Shown: one piece after another, positions 54,000 through 63,630 of the stretch
How the letters are laid out: each line of letters starts with the position of its first letter
Numbering within the stretch: position 1 is the stretch's first letter
Assembly: GCF_030285785.1 (NCBI RefSeq)
Contig: NZ_CP127247.1
Span: 2,999,501 to 3,063,500, forward strand
Reading direction: 5' to 3'
Length of the DNA stretch: 64,000 nt
Source: Parasedimentitalea psychrophila
GTDB lineage: Bacteria; Pseudomonadota; Alphaproteobacteria; Rhodobacterales; Rhodobacteraceae
The notes under the pieces: generated by a model
Databases searched by the model: none
What the model was told of the DNA's origin: nothing
What the model saw: the letters and a program-made list of their open reading frames with translations, nothing else
Position numbers and translations under genes: made by a program

Positions 54000-56636
54000 T
54001 CATTCTGCCGCCACGGGCAGGATCAGATCTGGCAGCAAGCCGGCCAGTTCGGACCGGCATGAGCCACAATTGGTTCCGGCCGACAAAGTCCCGCCAATGG
54101 CCTCGACGCTGGTCAGGCGCTGTTCTTCGATCGCCGCCAGGATGGTGTTGCGGCCAACATTGTAGCAGGCGCAGACAATTGGGCCGGGATCGGGCATTCC
54201 GGCGGCTGGGCGACCGGACAGAACGGCATCGCCATCGGTGCCGGGCAGTTGTGCCAAATGATCGCGCGACAGTGCGATGGTGTTTGGTGCAGCAAACAGT
54301 GCGCCAACCAGTTGACCACCTTTGTAAAAGGCAAAGCGATAGATGCCGCGCGCCGGATCACAAAGGGTTTGCTCGGTGGCATTCGCGTCACCCACCAGAT
54401 CACGGGCATAGGCGGCCCAGTCGTTGGGGGCGTCGGTGCTGGCCAGCTCAGCCCGCCAGCCGTTGTTGGTGCGCGACATGGCCCAATAGTCGGTTGTCGG
54501 CTGCATCTGGTTCATCGAGACGGCAAAGCCATGCCAGCCCGGTTTGAACTTGGACAGCGCCACCACGGCGGCCTTGCTCTCTGGCTGGCCAGACACAGCA
54601 TCAACAACCGACGGCACCAGATTGTCGATCCGGGCCGAGGGCGCGGTCTCATTGGTCCAGTGGATCGGGGCGAACACCTCACCCGGCAATACGGAGTCGG
54701 TGATCAGCACACGCAGGATCGCGCTGCCCAAAGGACTGCGCAGGGTCACCAGATCGGCAGGTTTGAACCCTTGTTCGGCGGCGTCGCGGGGGTGAATTTC
54801 CAGAAACGGCTCAGCCAGATGCGCCGACAGACGCGGCGATTTACCGGTGCGGGTCATGCTGTGCCACTGATCGCGCACCCGGCCGGTGTTCAGACGGAAG
54901 GGGAACCGAGGCCCGGTTTTGGCGGCTGGGGCACGGTGTTGCAGCGCCAGCATCTGCGCCTTGCCGGATGGGGTAAAGAACTGACCATCACCAAAGAAGC
55001 GGCCTCCCTGGCGGGTCTTGGTGACCGGCCAGCGGGTTGGCTCCAGCGCATCATATCCGGCTTCTCCCAGATCAGCCAAGCCGGAGATGTCAAAGTCACG
55101 ACCCAGGGCCGCCGCCTGACCAGATAGTTTGGCGTATTCGTCAAAAATCTCAGCGGGCGATGCGTAATTGAATGCTGCGTTCCAGCCCATGCGGCGGCCC
55201 ACCTCGGCCAGGATTTCCCAGTCGGGTTTCGCCACACCGGGCGCAGCCAGCACGGCGCGCTGGCGGCTGATGGTGCGGTCCGAATTGGTCACGGTGCCGG
55301 ATTTCTCAGCCCATCCGGTGGCGGGCAGCAGCACGTCGCACAACCGGGCGGTATCGGTGGCGCCAGTGATATCGCTGACCACGGTAAAGTCGCAGGATTT
55401 GATCGCGGCACTGACTGCATCGGCGTCGGGCATTGAAACGGCAGGGTTGGTGTGGATGATCCACAGCGCCTTGATCCGGCCATCGCCCACCGCCTTGAAC
55501 ATATCAACGGCCTTTAGCCCCGGTGCCGTGGGGATCGTCGGAGCCTGCCAGAAACCCTGCACCACTTGGCGATGCTCGGGGGTCTCCAACTCCAGATGGC
55601 AGGCCAGCATATTGGCCAGACCGCCCACCTCGCGACCACCCATGGCGTTGGGCTGGCCGGTGACGCTGAACGGGCCCATGCCGGGCAAACCGATACGACC
55701 GGTGGCAAGGTGGCAATTGATAATGGCGTTGACTTTGTCGCTGCCGCTGGAGGACTGGTTGACTCCCTGGCTGAACACGGTGACCACGCGTTTATTGTTG
55801 ATCCACAGATCGGTGAAGGCGCGGATCTGTTCGGCGTCCAGCCCGGTGACCGATGCATCGCTGTTGCGGGCTGCGTCAAAGGCGGCTTGCGCGCCTTCGA
55901 CGTGGCGCAGGAAGTCCCGGTCGGTGGCGTCGTTTTCTTCGATTGCACTCAGCAGCGCATTGAACAGCGCCACATCAGCGCCGTTGCGCAGTTGCAGATG
56001 CATGTCCGCGCCATCACAGGATGCGGTGCGGCGGGGGTCGACCACCACCAGCTTCATCTCGGGACGGGCCTTGCGGGCGGCCTGAATGCGCTGGTTCAGC
56101 ACCGGGTGGCACCAAGCCAGATTTGAGCCGACCAGAACAATCAGATCGGCCTGTTCCAGATCCTCATAGGTGCCGGGAACAGTGTCACTGCCAAAGGCAC
56201 GCCGCTGTCCGGCCACGGTTGAGGCCATGCAAAGGCGGGAATTGGTGTCGATATTGGCCGACCCGATGAAACCTTTCATCAGCTTGTTGGCCACATAGTA
56301 GTCTTCGGTCAGCAATTGCCCCGAGACATAAAGGGCAACGCTATCGGCCCCATGTTCCGCAATAGTCTGCGAGAACTTGGAGGCCACCAAATCCAGCGCG
56401 GTGTCCCAATCGGTGTCAGTACCATTGACGCGCGGGGCCAGTAGTCGACCGTCCAGCCCAATTGTTTCGCCCAATGCATTGCCTTTGGAGCACAGACGAC
56501 CCTGATTTGCCGGGTGATCGGGGTCACCGCGCACCTTCAGACCACCTTGGCCGTCAGTACGCAACAGCACCCCGCACCCCACTCCGCAATAGGCGCAGGT
56601 TGAACGCACTTCGGGGAAACCGCTGCCGTCCATCAT
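54000..56636 (-). CDS. nasA: Assimilatory nitrate reductase, catalytic subunit
   Basis: An 878-aa cytoplasmic molybdopterin oxidoreductase that reduces nitrate to nitrite. The N-terminal [4Fe-4S] ligands are C14, C17, C21 (STCAYCGVGCGV) and C49 (GRLCSKGN), followed by the molybdopterin domains (VTVFSQGVNQSSSGSD, GMGPFSVTGQPNAMGGREVG) and the dinucleotide-binding domain (FRLNTGRVRDQWHSMTRTGK). A C-terminal BFD-like [2Fe-2S] domain (CACYNVGR, then GTNCGSCRSEL) is present, as in NasA/NarB proteins that take electrons from NADH or flavodoxin-type partners. Last gene of the operon, overlapping nirD by 4 bp. Confidence 0.93.
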   Translation of the reverse strand: MMDGSGFPEVRSTCAYCGVGCGVLLRTDGQGGLKVRGDPDHPANQGRLCSKGNALGETIGLDGRLLAPRVNGTDTDWDTALDLVASKFSQTIAEHGADSVALYVSGQLLTEDYYVANKLMKGFIGSANIDTNSRLCMASTVAGQRRAFGSDTVPGTYEDLEQADLIVLVGSNLAWCHPVLNQRIQAARKARPEMKLVVVDPRRTASCDGADMHLQLRNGADVALFNALLSAIEENDATDRDFLRHVEGAQAAFDAARNSDASVTGLDAEQIRAFTDLWINNKRVVTVFSQGVNQSSSGSDKVNAIINCHLATGRIGLPGMGPFSVTGQPNAMGGREVGGLANMLACHLELETPEHRQVVQGFWQAPTIPTAPGLKAVDMFKAVGDGRIKALWIIHTNPAVSMPDADAVSAAIKSCDFTVVSDITGATDTARLCDVLLPATGWAEKSGTVTNSDRTISRQRAVLAAPGVAKPDWEILAEVGRRMGWNAAFNYASPAEIFDEYAKLSGQAAALGRDFDISGLADLGEAGYDALEPTRWPVTKTRQGGRFFGDGQFFTPSGKAQMLALQHRAPAAKTGPRFPFRLNTGRVRDQWHSMTRTGKSPRLSAHLAEPFLEIHPRDAAEQGFKPADLVTLRSPLGSAILRVLITDSVLPGEVFAPIHWTNETAPSARIDNLVPSVVDAVSGQPESKAAVVALSKFKPGWHGFAVSMNQMQPTTDYWAMSRTNNGWRAELASTDAPNDWAAYARDLVGDANATEQTLCDPARGIYRFAFYKGGQLVGALFAAPNTIALSRDHLAQLPGTDGDAVLSGRPAAGMPDPGPIVCACYNVGRNTILAAIEEQRLTSVEAIGGTLSAGTNCGSCRSELAGLLPDLILPVAAE

Positions 56637-56968
56637 TCAGCCGCTACTGTAGTAACTGCAGAGGCCGTGATCAGGATGCGGCCGTCTTCCAGCTTGATCG
56701 GATAAGTCGCAACCGCGCCTTCGTCGGCGCCCTGCGCTTCGCCTGTGGTCAGATCAAAGACCCAGTTGCGCATTGGGTCCGTGACCTTGTTGTCATGCTG
56801 GATGCCGTTCGACAATGGGCCGGCCTTGCCTGGAAGATACTCGTCGAGAGCAAAGATCTGGCCCGAGGCGGTGCGAAACACCGCTATATCGCCCCGGTGG
56901 GTGCGCACCACCCGTGCGCCACGCGGTGGGATGTCATCAAGGCTACCGATATCGATAAAATCGCTCAT
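56633..56968 (-). CDS. nirD: Nitrite reductase small subunit (Rieske-like fold)
   Basis: A 111-aa NirD. It has the Rieske-type fold pattern (RGARVVRTHRGDIAVFRTA, GPLSNGIQHDNKVTDPMRNW, VFDLTTGEAQG) but not the [2Fe-2S] ligands: positions that hold C-x-H and C-x2-H in true Rieske proteins read DEYLPGKAG and DPMRN. Loss of ligands is known for some NirD proteins, including that of E. coli, so the subunit is probably structural. It overlaps nirB and nasA by 4 bp each. Confidence 0.88.
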   Translation of the reverse strand: MSDFIDIGSLDDIPPRGARVVRTHRGDIAVFRTASGQIFALDEYLPGKAGPLSNGIQHDNKVTDPMRNWVFDLTTGEAQGADEGAVATYPIKLEDGRILITASAVTTVAAE

Positions 56969-59406
56969 TCTGCTGCCACCTTTGTGAAGTCTGCCAATGG
57001 GGTGAACTCATGGGCGTCTACGCCCTGTTTTGCCCGCTCAGCCCAGGGGTCGATTTGGTAGAACTGCTGCGCGTAATGGAACTTCTCCGCCTTCTCTTTG
57101 CGGTTTGCCAGATCGTCTACAATCTGCTCTTTGATCCAGTCCAGACCAACCTTGGCGATCCATTTGTAGGGGCGGTGCAGATACTGCGCACCTTCGCGGT
57201 ACAGCTGGTAGAACGCGCAGGAAACTTCGATGGCGTCTTCTTCACTTGCGACCTGAACCAGCAGTTCAGTTTGACGCAGGTCCAGACCCGCCGCGCCGCC
57301 AACCAGGATCTGATAGCCACTGTCTACACAGATGATGCCGAGATCCTTACAGGTGGCCTCGGCGCAGTTGCGCGGGCAGCCCGAGACCGCCAGCTTGAAC
57401 TTATGCGGCGACCAGGCGCCCCACATGGCCTGTTCGATCTTGATGCCCAGACCGGTTGAGTCCTGAGTACCAAAGCGGCAATGATCGGTGCCAACACAGG
57501 TCTTCACGGTGCGCAGACCCTTGGCATAGGCCTGACCGGAGATCATCCCGGCCTCGCCCAGATCATACCAGATCGCTGGCAGGTCTTCTTTCTTGACGCC
57601 CAATAGGTCGATCCGCTGGCCGCCGGTGACTTTGACGGTTGGTACATTGTATTTGTCGGCCGCATCGGCGATGGCGCGCAGCTCGTTCGGGGTGGTGATG
57701 CCGCCCAGCATCCGCGGCACCACCGAATAGGTGCCGTCTTTCTGGATGTTGGCGTGAACACGTTCGTTGATGAAACGGCTTTTGCCATCATCCTCATACG
57801 TACCGGGCCAGGCGCAAACCATGTAGTAATTCAGCGCTGGGCGGCAGACGTGGCAGCCACAAGTGGTTTTCCAGTCCAGCTCCTGCATCGCCTGCGGGAC
57901 CGACTTCAGCTCTTTGGCAATGATCAGCTTGCGCAGATCGTCATGCGAGAGATCGCTGCATTTACAGATGACTTCTTTTTCCGGCATCTTGAAATCGTCA
58001 CCAAGAGTGATCCCCAGCAGATCAGCCACCAGACCAGCGCAGCTGCCGCAGGACGACGCCGCCTTGGAACTTGCCTTTACCGCGTCCAGCGTATGAGCGC
58101 CGGTGTTGATCGCCGCAACAACCTGTGCTTTGGAAATGCCGTTGCAGCCGCAGATTTCTGCATCATCCGGCAAGGCTGCAACGGCTGCCAACGGGTCCAT
58201 GGCGGACCCTCCCTGGTAGGCCGGTCCAAAAATGAGCGTATCGCGCATGTCTGAGATGTCGCGGGCGTCTTTGATCAGGCCATAGAACCAGCTGCCATCA
58301 TCGGTGTCGCCATACATGACAGCGCCGACCAGCGAGTTGTTTTCAATGACCAGACGTTTGTAAACGCCGCGTGCAGGATCACGAAAGATGATGTCCTCGC
58401 GGTTTTCGCCCTCGGCAAAGTCGCCAGCGCTGAACAGATCACAACCGGTGACTTTCAGCTTGGTTGAAACCTCTTTCTGAACAAAACTGGCCTCTTCACC
58501 CAGCAGCGTCTTGGCCACAATTTTGGCTTGCTCGTACAGCGGAGCAACCAGCCCAAATAGCGCGCCATCGTGTTCGACACATTCGCCAACCGCCAACACG
58601 TCTTTGTTTGAGGTCAGCATTTGATCGTCAACGTGGATGCCGCGCCCAACCATGATGCCTGAGTCTTTGGCCAGTCCAGTGTTAGGGCGGATACCCACGG
58701 CCATGACCAGCAGGTCACAGGGCAGTTCGGTGCCATCATCCAGCAGCAGCGCGCGGAGTTTGCCGTTCTGGCCCAGGATCTCTTTGGAGTTGGCCGAGCA
58801 TTTAACAGTGATGCCTTTATCAACCAGCGCGCGGCGCAGCAGGTAGCCCGCCGCTTCGTCCAACTGACGCTCCATCAAGTGGCCCATGATATGGATCACG
58901 GTGACATCAACGCCACGTGCGGCCATTCCAGCAGCCGCTTCCAGTCCCAGCAGACCACCACCGATGACCACGGCCTTATGACCGTCGCCGAGGCCCATCA
59001 TCTGTTCGGTGTCTTCCAGATCGCGGTAAGCAATTACGCCGTCCAGATCATGGCCGGGCAGGGGGATGATAAAGGGGTTGGAACCGGTGCCAAACAGCAG
59101 TTTGTCATAAGCCAGCACATCACCGTTTTCAGCGGTGACGGTTTTGGCGGCGGTATTGACCGAGGCAATCTTCTCACCGAACCGGCAGGTGACATTGTGC
59201 TCGGCGTAGAATGCGTCGTCGTGGATGATGATTTCATCGTAGGTCTTGTCGCCGGACAGAACAGGCGACAGCATGATGCGGTTGTAGTTGCCGCGCGGCT
59301 CACCGTTGAACAGGGTGATGTCATAGGTATCAGGGCTTGTCTCGCGCAGGTGTTCGATCACCCTGCCTGAGGCCATACCCGCCCCGATAATGATTAGTTT
59401 CTGGCT
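56965..59406 (-). CDS. nirB: NAD(P)H-dependent nitrite reductase large subunit
   Basis: An 813-aa cytoplasmic enzyme reducing nitrite to ammonium. FAD domain with GAGMASG (about 8-14), NAD domain with VIGGGLLGLEAAAG, two BFD-like [2Fe-2S] regions (CGCNGISKAQV ... CGSC, CKCSDLSHDDL ... CGCHVC), then the sirohaem/[4Fe-4S] domain with CVGTDHCRFG and CPRNCAEATC. The ATG at 59406 begins MSQKLIIIG and follows TGAACCTAT; upstream in-frame sequence to 59484 overlaps the transporter gene. Stop and nirD start overlap. Confidence 0.93.
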   Translation of the reverse strand, partial: SQKLIIIGAGMASGRVIEHLRETSPDTYDITLFNGEPRGNYNRIMLSPVLSGDKTYDEIIIHDDAFYAEHNVTCRFGEKIASVNTAAKTVTAENGDVLAYDKLLFGTGSNPFIIPLPGHDLDGVIAYRDLEDTEQMMGLGDGHKAVVIGGGLLGLEAAAGMAARGVDVTVIHIMGHLMERQLDEAAGYLLRRALVDKGITVKCSANSKEILGQNGKLRALLLDDGTELPCDLLVMAVGIRPNTGLAKDSGIMVGRGIHVDDQMLTSNKDVLAVGECVEHDGALFGLVAPLYEQAKIVAKTLLGEEASFVQKEVSTKLKVTGCDLFSAGDFAEGENREDIIFRDPARGVYKRLVIENNSLVGAVMYGDTDDGSWFYGLIKDARDISDMRDTLIFGPAYQGGSAMDPLAAVAALPDDAEICGCNGISKAQVVAAINTGAHTLDAVKASSKAASSCGSCAGLVADLLGITLGDDFKMPEKEVICKCSDLSHDDLRKLIIAKELKSVPQAMQELDWKTTCGCHVCRPALNYYMVCAWPGTYEDDGKSRFINERVHANIQKDGTYSVVPRMLGGITTPNELRAIADAADKYNVPTVKVTGGQRIDLLGVKKEDLPAIWYDLGEAGMISGQAYAKGLRTVKTCVGTDHCRFGTQDSTGLGIKIEQAMWGAWSPHKFKLAVSGCPRNCAEATCKDLGIICVDSGYQILVGGAAGLDLRQTELLVQVASEEDAIEVSCAFYQLYREGAQYLHRPYKWIAKVGLDWIKEQIVDDLANRKEKAEKFHYAQQFYQIDPWAERAKQGVDAHEFTPLADFTKVAAE

Positions 59407-59413
59407 CATAGGT

Positions 59414-61108
59414 TCACTCCGCTGCAATGGGGGCTGTGGCTGGTTTGGGGGCCGGTTTCGGGGCGGGGTTAGTGCCGTGCGCATAGTCTTCGAGGAAGTC
59501 GAGAACCTCTTGCCGGTAGGCGTAATAATCGGGGTGTTCGAGCAAGGCCTTGCGGCTGCGGGGGCGTGGCAGCTTGACCGACGTGATTTTACCGATGGTG
59601 GCTTGCGGACCGTTGGTCATCATCACCACCCGGTCAGCCAGCAGGATCGCCTCGTCCACGTCATGAGTGACGCAGATCGCGGTGACTTTGGTGCGGGACC
59701 AGACCTCCATCAGCACCTCTTGCAGCTCCCAGCGGGTCAGGCTGTCGAGCATGCCAAAGGGTTCATCCAACAGCAGCAATTTGGGGGACAGGGCAAAGGC
59801 GCGGGCGATACCGACACGCTGCTGGGTGCCGTTGGACAGGCTGTGGGTCGGCATATCCATACTGTCGGCCAGACCAACGCGCTCAAGGTAGTATTCGACC
59901 ACATCGCGCAATTCCTGGCGCGAGGCGCGTGGGTAGACCTTTTCGACCCCAACGGCGACGTTTTCCTTGGCGGTCAACCAAGGGAACAGGTTGGGCGATT
60001 GAAACACCACGGCGCGTTCCGGACCGGCACCTTCGACGTGTTTGCCGTCCAGCTTGATCGCGCCTTTGGAAATCGAGGTCAGCCCGGCAGCCATGGACAG
60101 AACGGTGGATTTGCCGCAGCCGGAGTGGCCGATCAGCGAGATGAATTCACCCCGGCTCACCTTGAGATTAAAGTCCTCGACCACGGTCAACGGGCCCTTG
60201 GGAGTGGGATAGATCTTGTGCAACTGGCTGAAGTCGAGAAACCGCTTTTCAACCCTCGCTTTGCTGGCCGTTTTGACGGCTGCGGGCAGGCTGTGGATCG
60301 GAGTGATCGCAGGCAGTTGACGGGTGCCTTCAACGCGCGCCTCAATGCCTCCATCCATCAAAAAACGGGTAACCTCGGCGCGCAGGGCTTTGAACCCCTC
60401 GTGGTGGTTCATCTGGTCGCGATTGCGAGGGCGGGGGATATCCACGATGAAGGGGGTGCCCAGAGTACCACCTGGGTTCAGTGGCACAATGCGGTCGGCC
60501 AGTTGGATCGCCTCGTCCACATCATTGGTGATCAGGATACAGGTCTTGGCACCTTTCTGGCAGATCTCCAGGATCTCATCGGCCAGATTGGCGCGGGTCA
60601 TTGCATCCAGCGCCGACAGGGGTTCGTCCAGCAGCAGCATCCCGGGGTCCATCGCCAGTGCCCGTGCGATGGACACCCGCTGCCGCATGCCACCCGACAG
60701 TTCCGCAGGACGCCGGTGCGCGGCCGGGGTAAGGCCCACCATCTGGATGTAATGTTCAACCTTGGTGGCTTTCTCGGCGGCAGCCATGCGCGGAAACACC
60801 GCATCAATTGCCAGTCGCACGTTGCCGGTAACCGTCAGCCAGGGCATCAACGAGTAGTTCTGAAACACCAACCCGCGCTCGGGGCTGGGGCCGTTGATCG
60901 GTTTGTTTTTGAAATTTACACTGCCCCTGTCCGGGTTTTCCAGCCCAGCCATCAGGTTCATCAGCGTGGATTTGCCGGTGCCCGAGAAGCCCAGAATGGC
61001 CAAGAATTCGCCTTGTTGAACTTCAAGGCTGATACCCTTGAGCACCTCAATGCGGTTGGCACCCTGGCCAAAACCTTTGTGAACGTTGTCAAATGTCAGT
61101 ATTGCCAT
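59414..61108 (-). CDS. nrtC: Nitrate ABC transporter ATPase, two fused nucleotide-binding domains
   Basis: A 564-aa protein consisting of two tandem ABC ATPase domains instead of separate NrtC and NrtD. Domain 1: Walker A GFSGTGKST, signature LSGGMRQR, Walker B MLLLDEP, but the switch histidine is replaced (LITNDVDEA). Domain 2: Walker A GHSGCGKST, a degenerate signature LSNGTQQR, Walker B LLLLDEP and normal CVTHDVDEA. So the two composite ATP sites should differ. It drives nitrate (or nitrite/cyanate) uptake through NrtB. The ATG at 61108 is 5 bp after the nrtB stop. Confidence 0.9.
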   Translation of the reverse strand: MAILTFDNVHKGFGQGANRIEVLKGISLEVQQGEFLAILGFSGTGKSTLMNLMAGLENPDRGSVNFKNKPINGPSPERGLVFQNYSLMPWLTVTGNVRLAIDAVFPRMAAAEKATKVEHYIQMVGLTPAAHRRPAELSGGMRQRVSIARALAMDPGMLLLDEPLSALDAMTRANLADEILEICQKGAKTCILITNDVDEAIQLADRIVPLNPGGTLGTPFIVDIPRPRNRDQMNHHEGFKALRAEVTRFLMDGGIEARVEGTRQLPAITPIHSLPAAVKTASKARVEKRFLDFSQLHKIYPTPKGPLTVVEDFNLKVSRGEFISLIGHSGCGKSTVLSMAAGLTSISKGAIKLDGKHVEGAGPERAVVFQSPNLFPWLTAKENVAVGVEKVYPRASRQELRDVVEYYLERVGLADSMDMPTHSLSNGTQQRVGIARAFALSPKLLLLDEPFGMLDSLTRWELQEVLMEVWSRTKVTAICVTHDVDEAILLADRVVMMTNGPQATIGKITSVKLPRPRSRKALLEHPDYYAYRQEVLDFLEDYAHGTNPAPKPAPKPATAPIAAE

Positions 61109-61113
61109 GTCAT

Positions 61114-62187
61114 TCACCGGTTGTTTGAGAAGGTGAAAAGGGACTGCAGCGCGCACATCACCCGGTCCAGCATCATGCCAATCAGGCCGATGGTCAGCAC
61201 CGCCAGGATGATCCGGGCCAGCGATTGGCTGGAGCCGTTCTGAAACTCGTCCCAGACGAATTTGCCCAATCCGGGGTTCTGCGCCAGCATCTCGGCGGCG
61301 ATCAGAACCATCCAGCCAACCCCAAGGCTCAGCCGCAGTCCGGTAAAGATCAGCGGCAGCGCCGAGGGCAGCACCAATTTGGTGATCTTGCTCCACAGCG
61401 ACATCTTCAGCACCTTGGACACGTTGATCAGATCTTTGTCGATCGAGGCGACGCCCAGCGAAGTGTTGATCAGTGTCGGCCACATGGAACACAGGGTGAC
61501 GGTAACCGCCGAGACCATGAATGATTTGGTGAACATGCCGTCATTGGTGACGTAGAGCGCCGAGACCACCATGGTGACAATGGGCAGCCAGGCCAGCGGT
61601 GACACCGGTTTGAAAATCTGCACCAAGGGGTTCATTGCGGCGCTAGCGGTTGGCGACAGCCCGCCCAGAATGCCCAGCGGGATCGCAATAGCCGAGGCAA
61701 TCAGAAAGCCAAAACCCACGGTTTTGATCGAGGTCCAGATCTGGTCGTAGTAGCTAGGCGCTCCGGTATAGGCGATGTCTCTGACCTGCTCGGGCCTGCC
61801 CTGAGCAATCAGTTTTTCATTGCGGGCATCGACCCGAATTTGGAATGCGGCCTTTTTTTCGGACTTGGCTTTGGCATCATGGTGCAGGTTGACCATTTCA
61901 GCCCAGACCTGACCCGGACCAGGGATCACTCCCAGTGAGGTCTGAACCTTGGGGGCCATCACGCCCCACAAGGCGACAAAGCCAATGACCGCCAGCAACG
62001 GGACCAGCAGCAGACGCCAGATTTCGACCAACTGGGCGCGTGGATTATCACCGACGGCAGCTTTCAGCACTGGCGTGATCCAGGCCAGCCCCAGCATCTG
62101 GAGCCATTTGTCAGCCGCATTGATGCGGGTGAACAGGCGGGCGCGGCGTGCCTCAGTTGTGGCAAAATCGGAATCAGCGATGGTCAT
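61114..62187 (-). CDS. nrtB: Nitrate ABC transporter permease
   Basis: A 357-aa inner-membrane permease of the NrtB/SsuC class. Hydrophobic segments include LLVPLLAVIGFVALWGVMA, FGFLIASAIAIPLGILGGL and LARIILAVLTIGLIGMMLD. A hydrophilic insertion of about 60 residues (HHDAKAKSEKKAAFQIRVDA) lies between the first and second membrane segments, as in proteobacterial NrtB. It connects the periplasmic NrtA and the cytosolic ATPase. Confidence 0.92.
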   Translation of the reverse strand: MTIADSDFATTEARRARLFTRINAADKWLQMLGLAWITPVLKAAVGDNPRAQLVEIWRLLLVPLLAVIGFVALWGVMAPKVQTSLGVIPGPGQVWAEMVNLHHDAKAKSEKKAAFQIRVDARNEKLIAQGRPEQVRDIAYTGAPSYYDQIWTSIKTVGFGFLIASAIAIPLGILGGLSPTASAAMNPLVQIFKPVSPLAWLPIVTMVVSALYVTNDGMFTKSFMVSAVTVTLCSMWPTLINTSLGVASIDKDLINVSKVLKMSLWSKITKLVLPSALPLIFTGLRLSLGVGWMVLIAAEMLAQNPGLGKFVWDEFQNGSSQSLARIILAVLTIGLIGMMLDRVMCALQSLFTFSNNR

Positions 62188-62207
62188 GGGAGTATCCTTT
62201 TGCTGGC

Positions 62208-63575
62208 TTAGCCGTGCACCGCGCCGTCATTGACGGTTTGGGTGCCTTTTAGGCCGATCGGCAGGCTGTCGAGATAGGCGTTGGGGGTGCGGCCATCGAA
62301 GGGGATGCCGTCGATGACATCAGCAGCGGGCGTTGGAGATTTGTAGCCGTCGCTGGTCCAGGGGAAATCAGCCGCTTCGGCGTGGCCTTCGTCGACCAGC
62401 ATTTGTGCGGCTTGCAGATAGATGTCCGGTTTGTAGACCGACCGGGCCAGCTCATCATACCAGCTGTCGGGTTTGGCATCGGCGATCTGTCCCCAGCGGC
62501 GCATCTGGGTCAGGGTCCAGACCGCATCCGAGTAGAACGGGTAGGTGGCGTTGTAGCGGAAGAAGACGTTGAAATCGGGAATCGGGCGGATGTCACCGCT
62601 TTCGTATTCAAAACTACCTGTCATCGAAGCGGCGATCACCTCGCGGTCGGCACCTACATATTCCCGGCGCGACAGGGTATCGACGGCCGCCTCGCGGTTG
62701 GCATTGTTGTCTTCATCCAGCCAGATGGCGGCGCGGATCAGTGCTTTGACCACTGCGAGGGTGGTATTGGGATTTTCTTCAACAAATTTGGCGCTGAACC
62801 CCAGCACTTTTTCCGGATTGTTCTTCCACAGTTCGTAATCTGTAATCACCGGTACGCCGATGCCCTTGATGACCGCCTGCTGGTTCCATGGCTCACCAAC
62901 ACTGTAGCCATTGATGGTGCCAGCCTCGAGCGTTGCGGGCATTTGCGGCGGCGGGGTGACCGACAAAAAGACATCGGCGTCGATCTGGCCGGTGATGTCC
63001 TGCGCACTGTAATAACCCGGGTTGATGCCACCCGCCGCCAGCCAATAGCGCAGCTCGTAATTATGGGTCGAGACGGGGAACACCATGCCCATGTTAAAAG
63101 CCCGGCCCTCGGCGTTGAATTGCTCGATCACCGGCGCCAGCGCGCGGGCTGAAATCGGATGCTGCGGACGGCCGTCCGCTTGCGACGGGATATGCGGCCG
63201 CATGCTGTCCCAGACAGATTGCGAAACCGTGATGCCGTTGCCGTTCAGATCCATTGAGATCGGTGTGACGATATGCGCCTGAGTGCCATAGCCCATGGTT
63301 GCGGCCAGCGGTTGGCCCGCCAGCATGTGGGCGCCAGCCAGTTGACCGTCGATGACCCGGTCCAGCAGCACCTTCCAGTTGGCTTGCGATTCCAGCGTCA
63401 CAAACAGGCCTTCGTCGTCAAAGAACCCCTGTTCATAGGCCACCGCCAGCGGTGCCATGTCCGTTAGCTTGATAAAGCCAAGGGTCAGTACATCCTGCTC
63501 CAACTCAAGCGGCGCGGATAAGGCGGGAGTTGCCAGTGCTGTGGCTATGGCAAGGGTGCAAAGAGTTCTCTTCAA
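62208..63575 (-). CDS. nrtA: Nitrate ABC transporter substrate-binding protein
   Basis: A 455-aa binding protein of the NrtA/CmpA family. Start is probably the TTG at 63573-63575 (GGAAGGG eight bases upstream), giving a signal peptide KRTLCTLAIATALATPALSA; a longer in-frame extension lies in the leader. Family pattern: LGFIKLTDMAPLAVAYEQGF, ITVSQSVWDSM, STHNYELRYWLAAGGINPG, INGYSVGEPWNQQAV. It binds nitrate in the periplasm. First gene of the operon nrtA-nrtB-nrtC-nirB-nirD-nasA. Confidence 0.92.
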   Translation of the reverse strand: MKRTLCTLAIATALATPALSAPLELEQDVLTLGFIKLTDMAPLAVAYEQGFFDDEGLFVTLESQANWKVLLDRVIDGQLAGAHMLAGQPLAATMGYGTQAHIVTPISMDLNGNGITVSQSVWDSMRPHIPSQADGRPQHPISARALAPVIEQFNAEGRAFNMGMVFPVSTHNYELRYWLAAGGINPGYYSAQDITGQIDADVFLSVTPPPQMPATLEAGTINGYSVGEPWNQQAVIKGIGVPVITDYELWKNNPEKVLGFSAKFVEENPNTTLAVVKALIRAAIWLDEDNNANREAAVDTLSRREYVGADREVIAASMTGSFEYESGDIRPIPDFNVFFRYNATYPFYSDAVWTLTQMRRWGQIADAKPDSWYDELARSVYKPDIYLQAAQMLVDEGHAEAADFPWTSDGYKSPTPAADVIDGIPFDGRTPNAYLDSLPIGLKGTQTVNDGAVHG

Positions 63576-63607
63576 GGGGGAAACCCTTCCATGTATTTGG
63601 GAAACAA

Positions 63608-63630
63608 CAAAAAAAGCCACTAACATGGCT
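63608..63630 (-). terminator. Intrinsic terminator in the nrtA leader (attenuator candidate)
   Basis: On the minus strand AGCCA-TGTTAG-TGGCT followed directly by seven T, 33 nt before the nrtA start. A second strong hairpin (GGCGC, ACA bulge, GCGGC-TCG-GCCGC, GCGCC; about 63639-63664) precedes it. A terminator between promoter and first gene of a nitrate-assimilation operon is the arrangement controlled by ANTAR antiterminators such as NasR/NasT. Confidence 0.65.

Noticed and set aside
59390-61243. 617-codon open frame on the plus strand
   Set aside because: It lies entirely antisense to the nrtC-type ATPase and the nirB start; glycine/histidine/glutamine-rich composition is typical of a shadow frame in GC-rich DNA.
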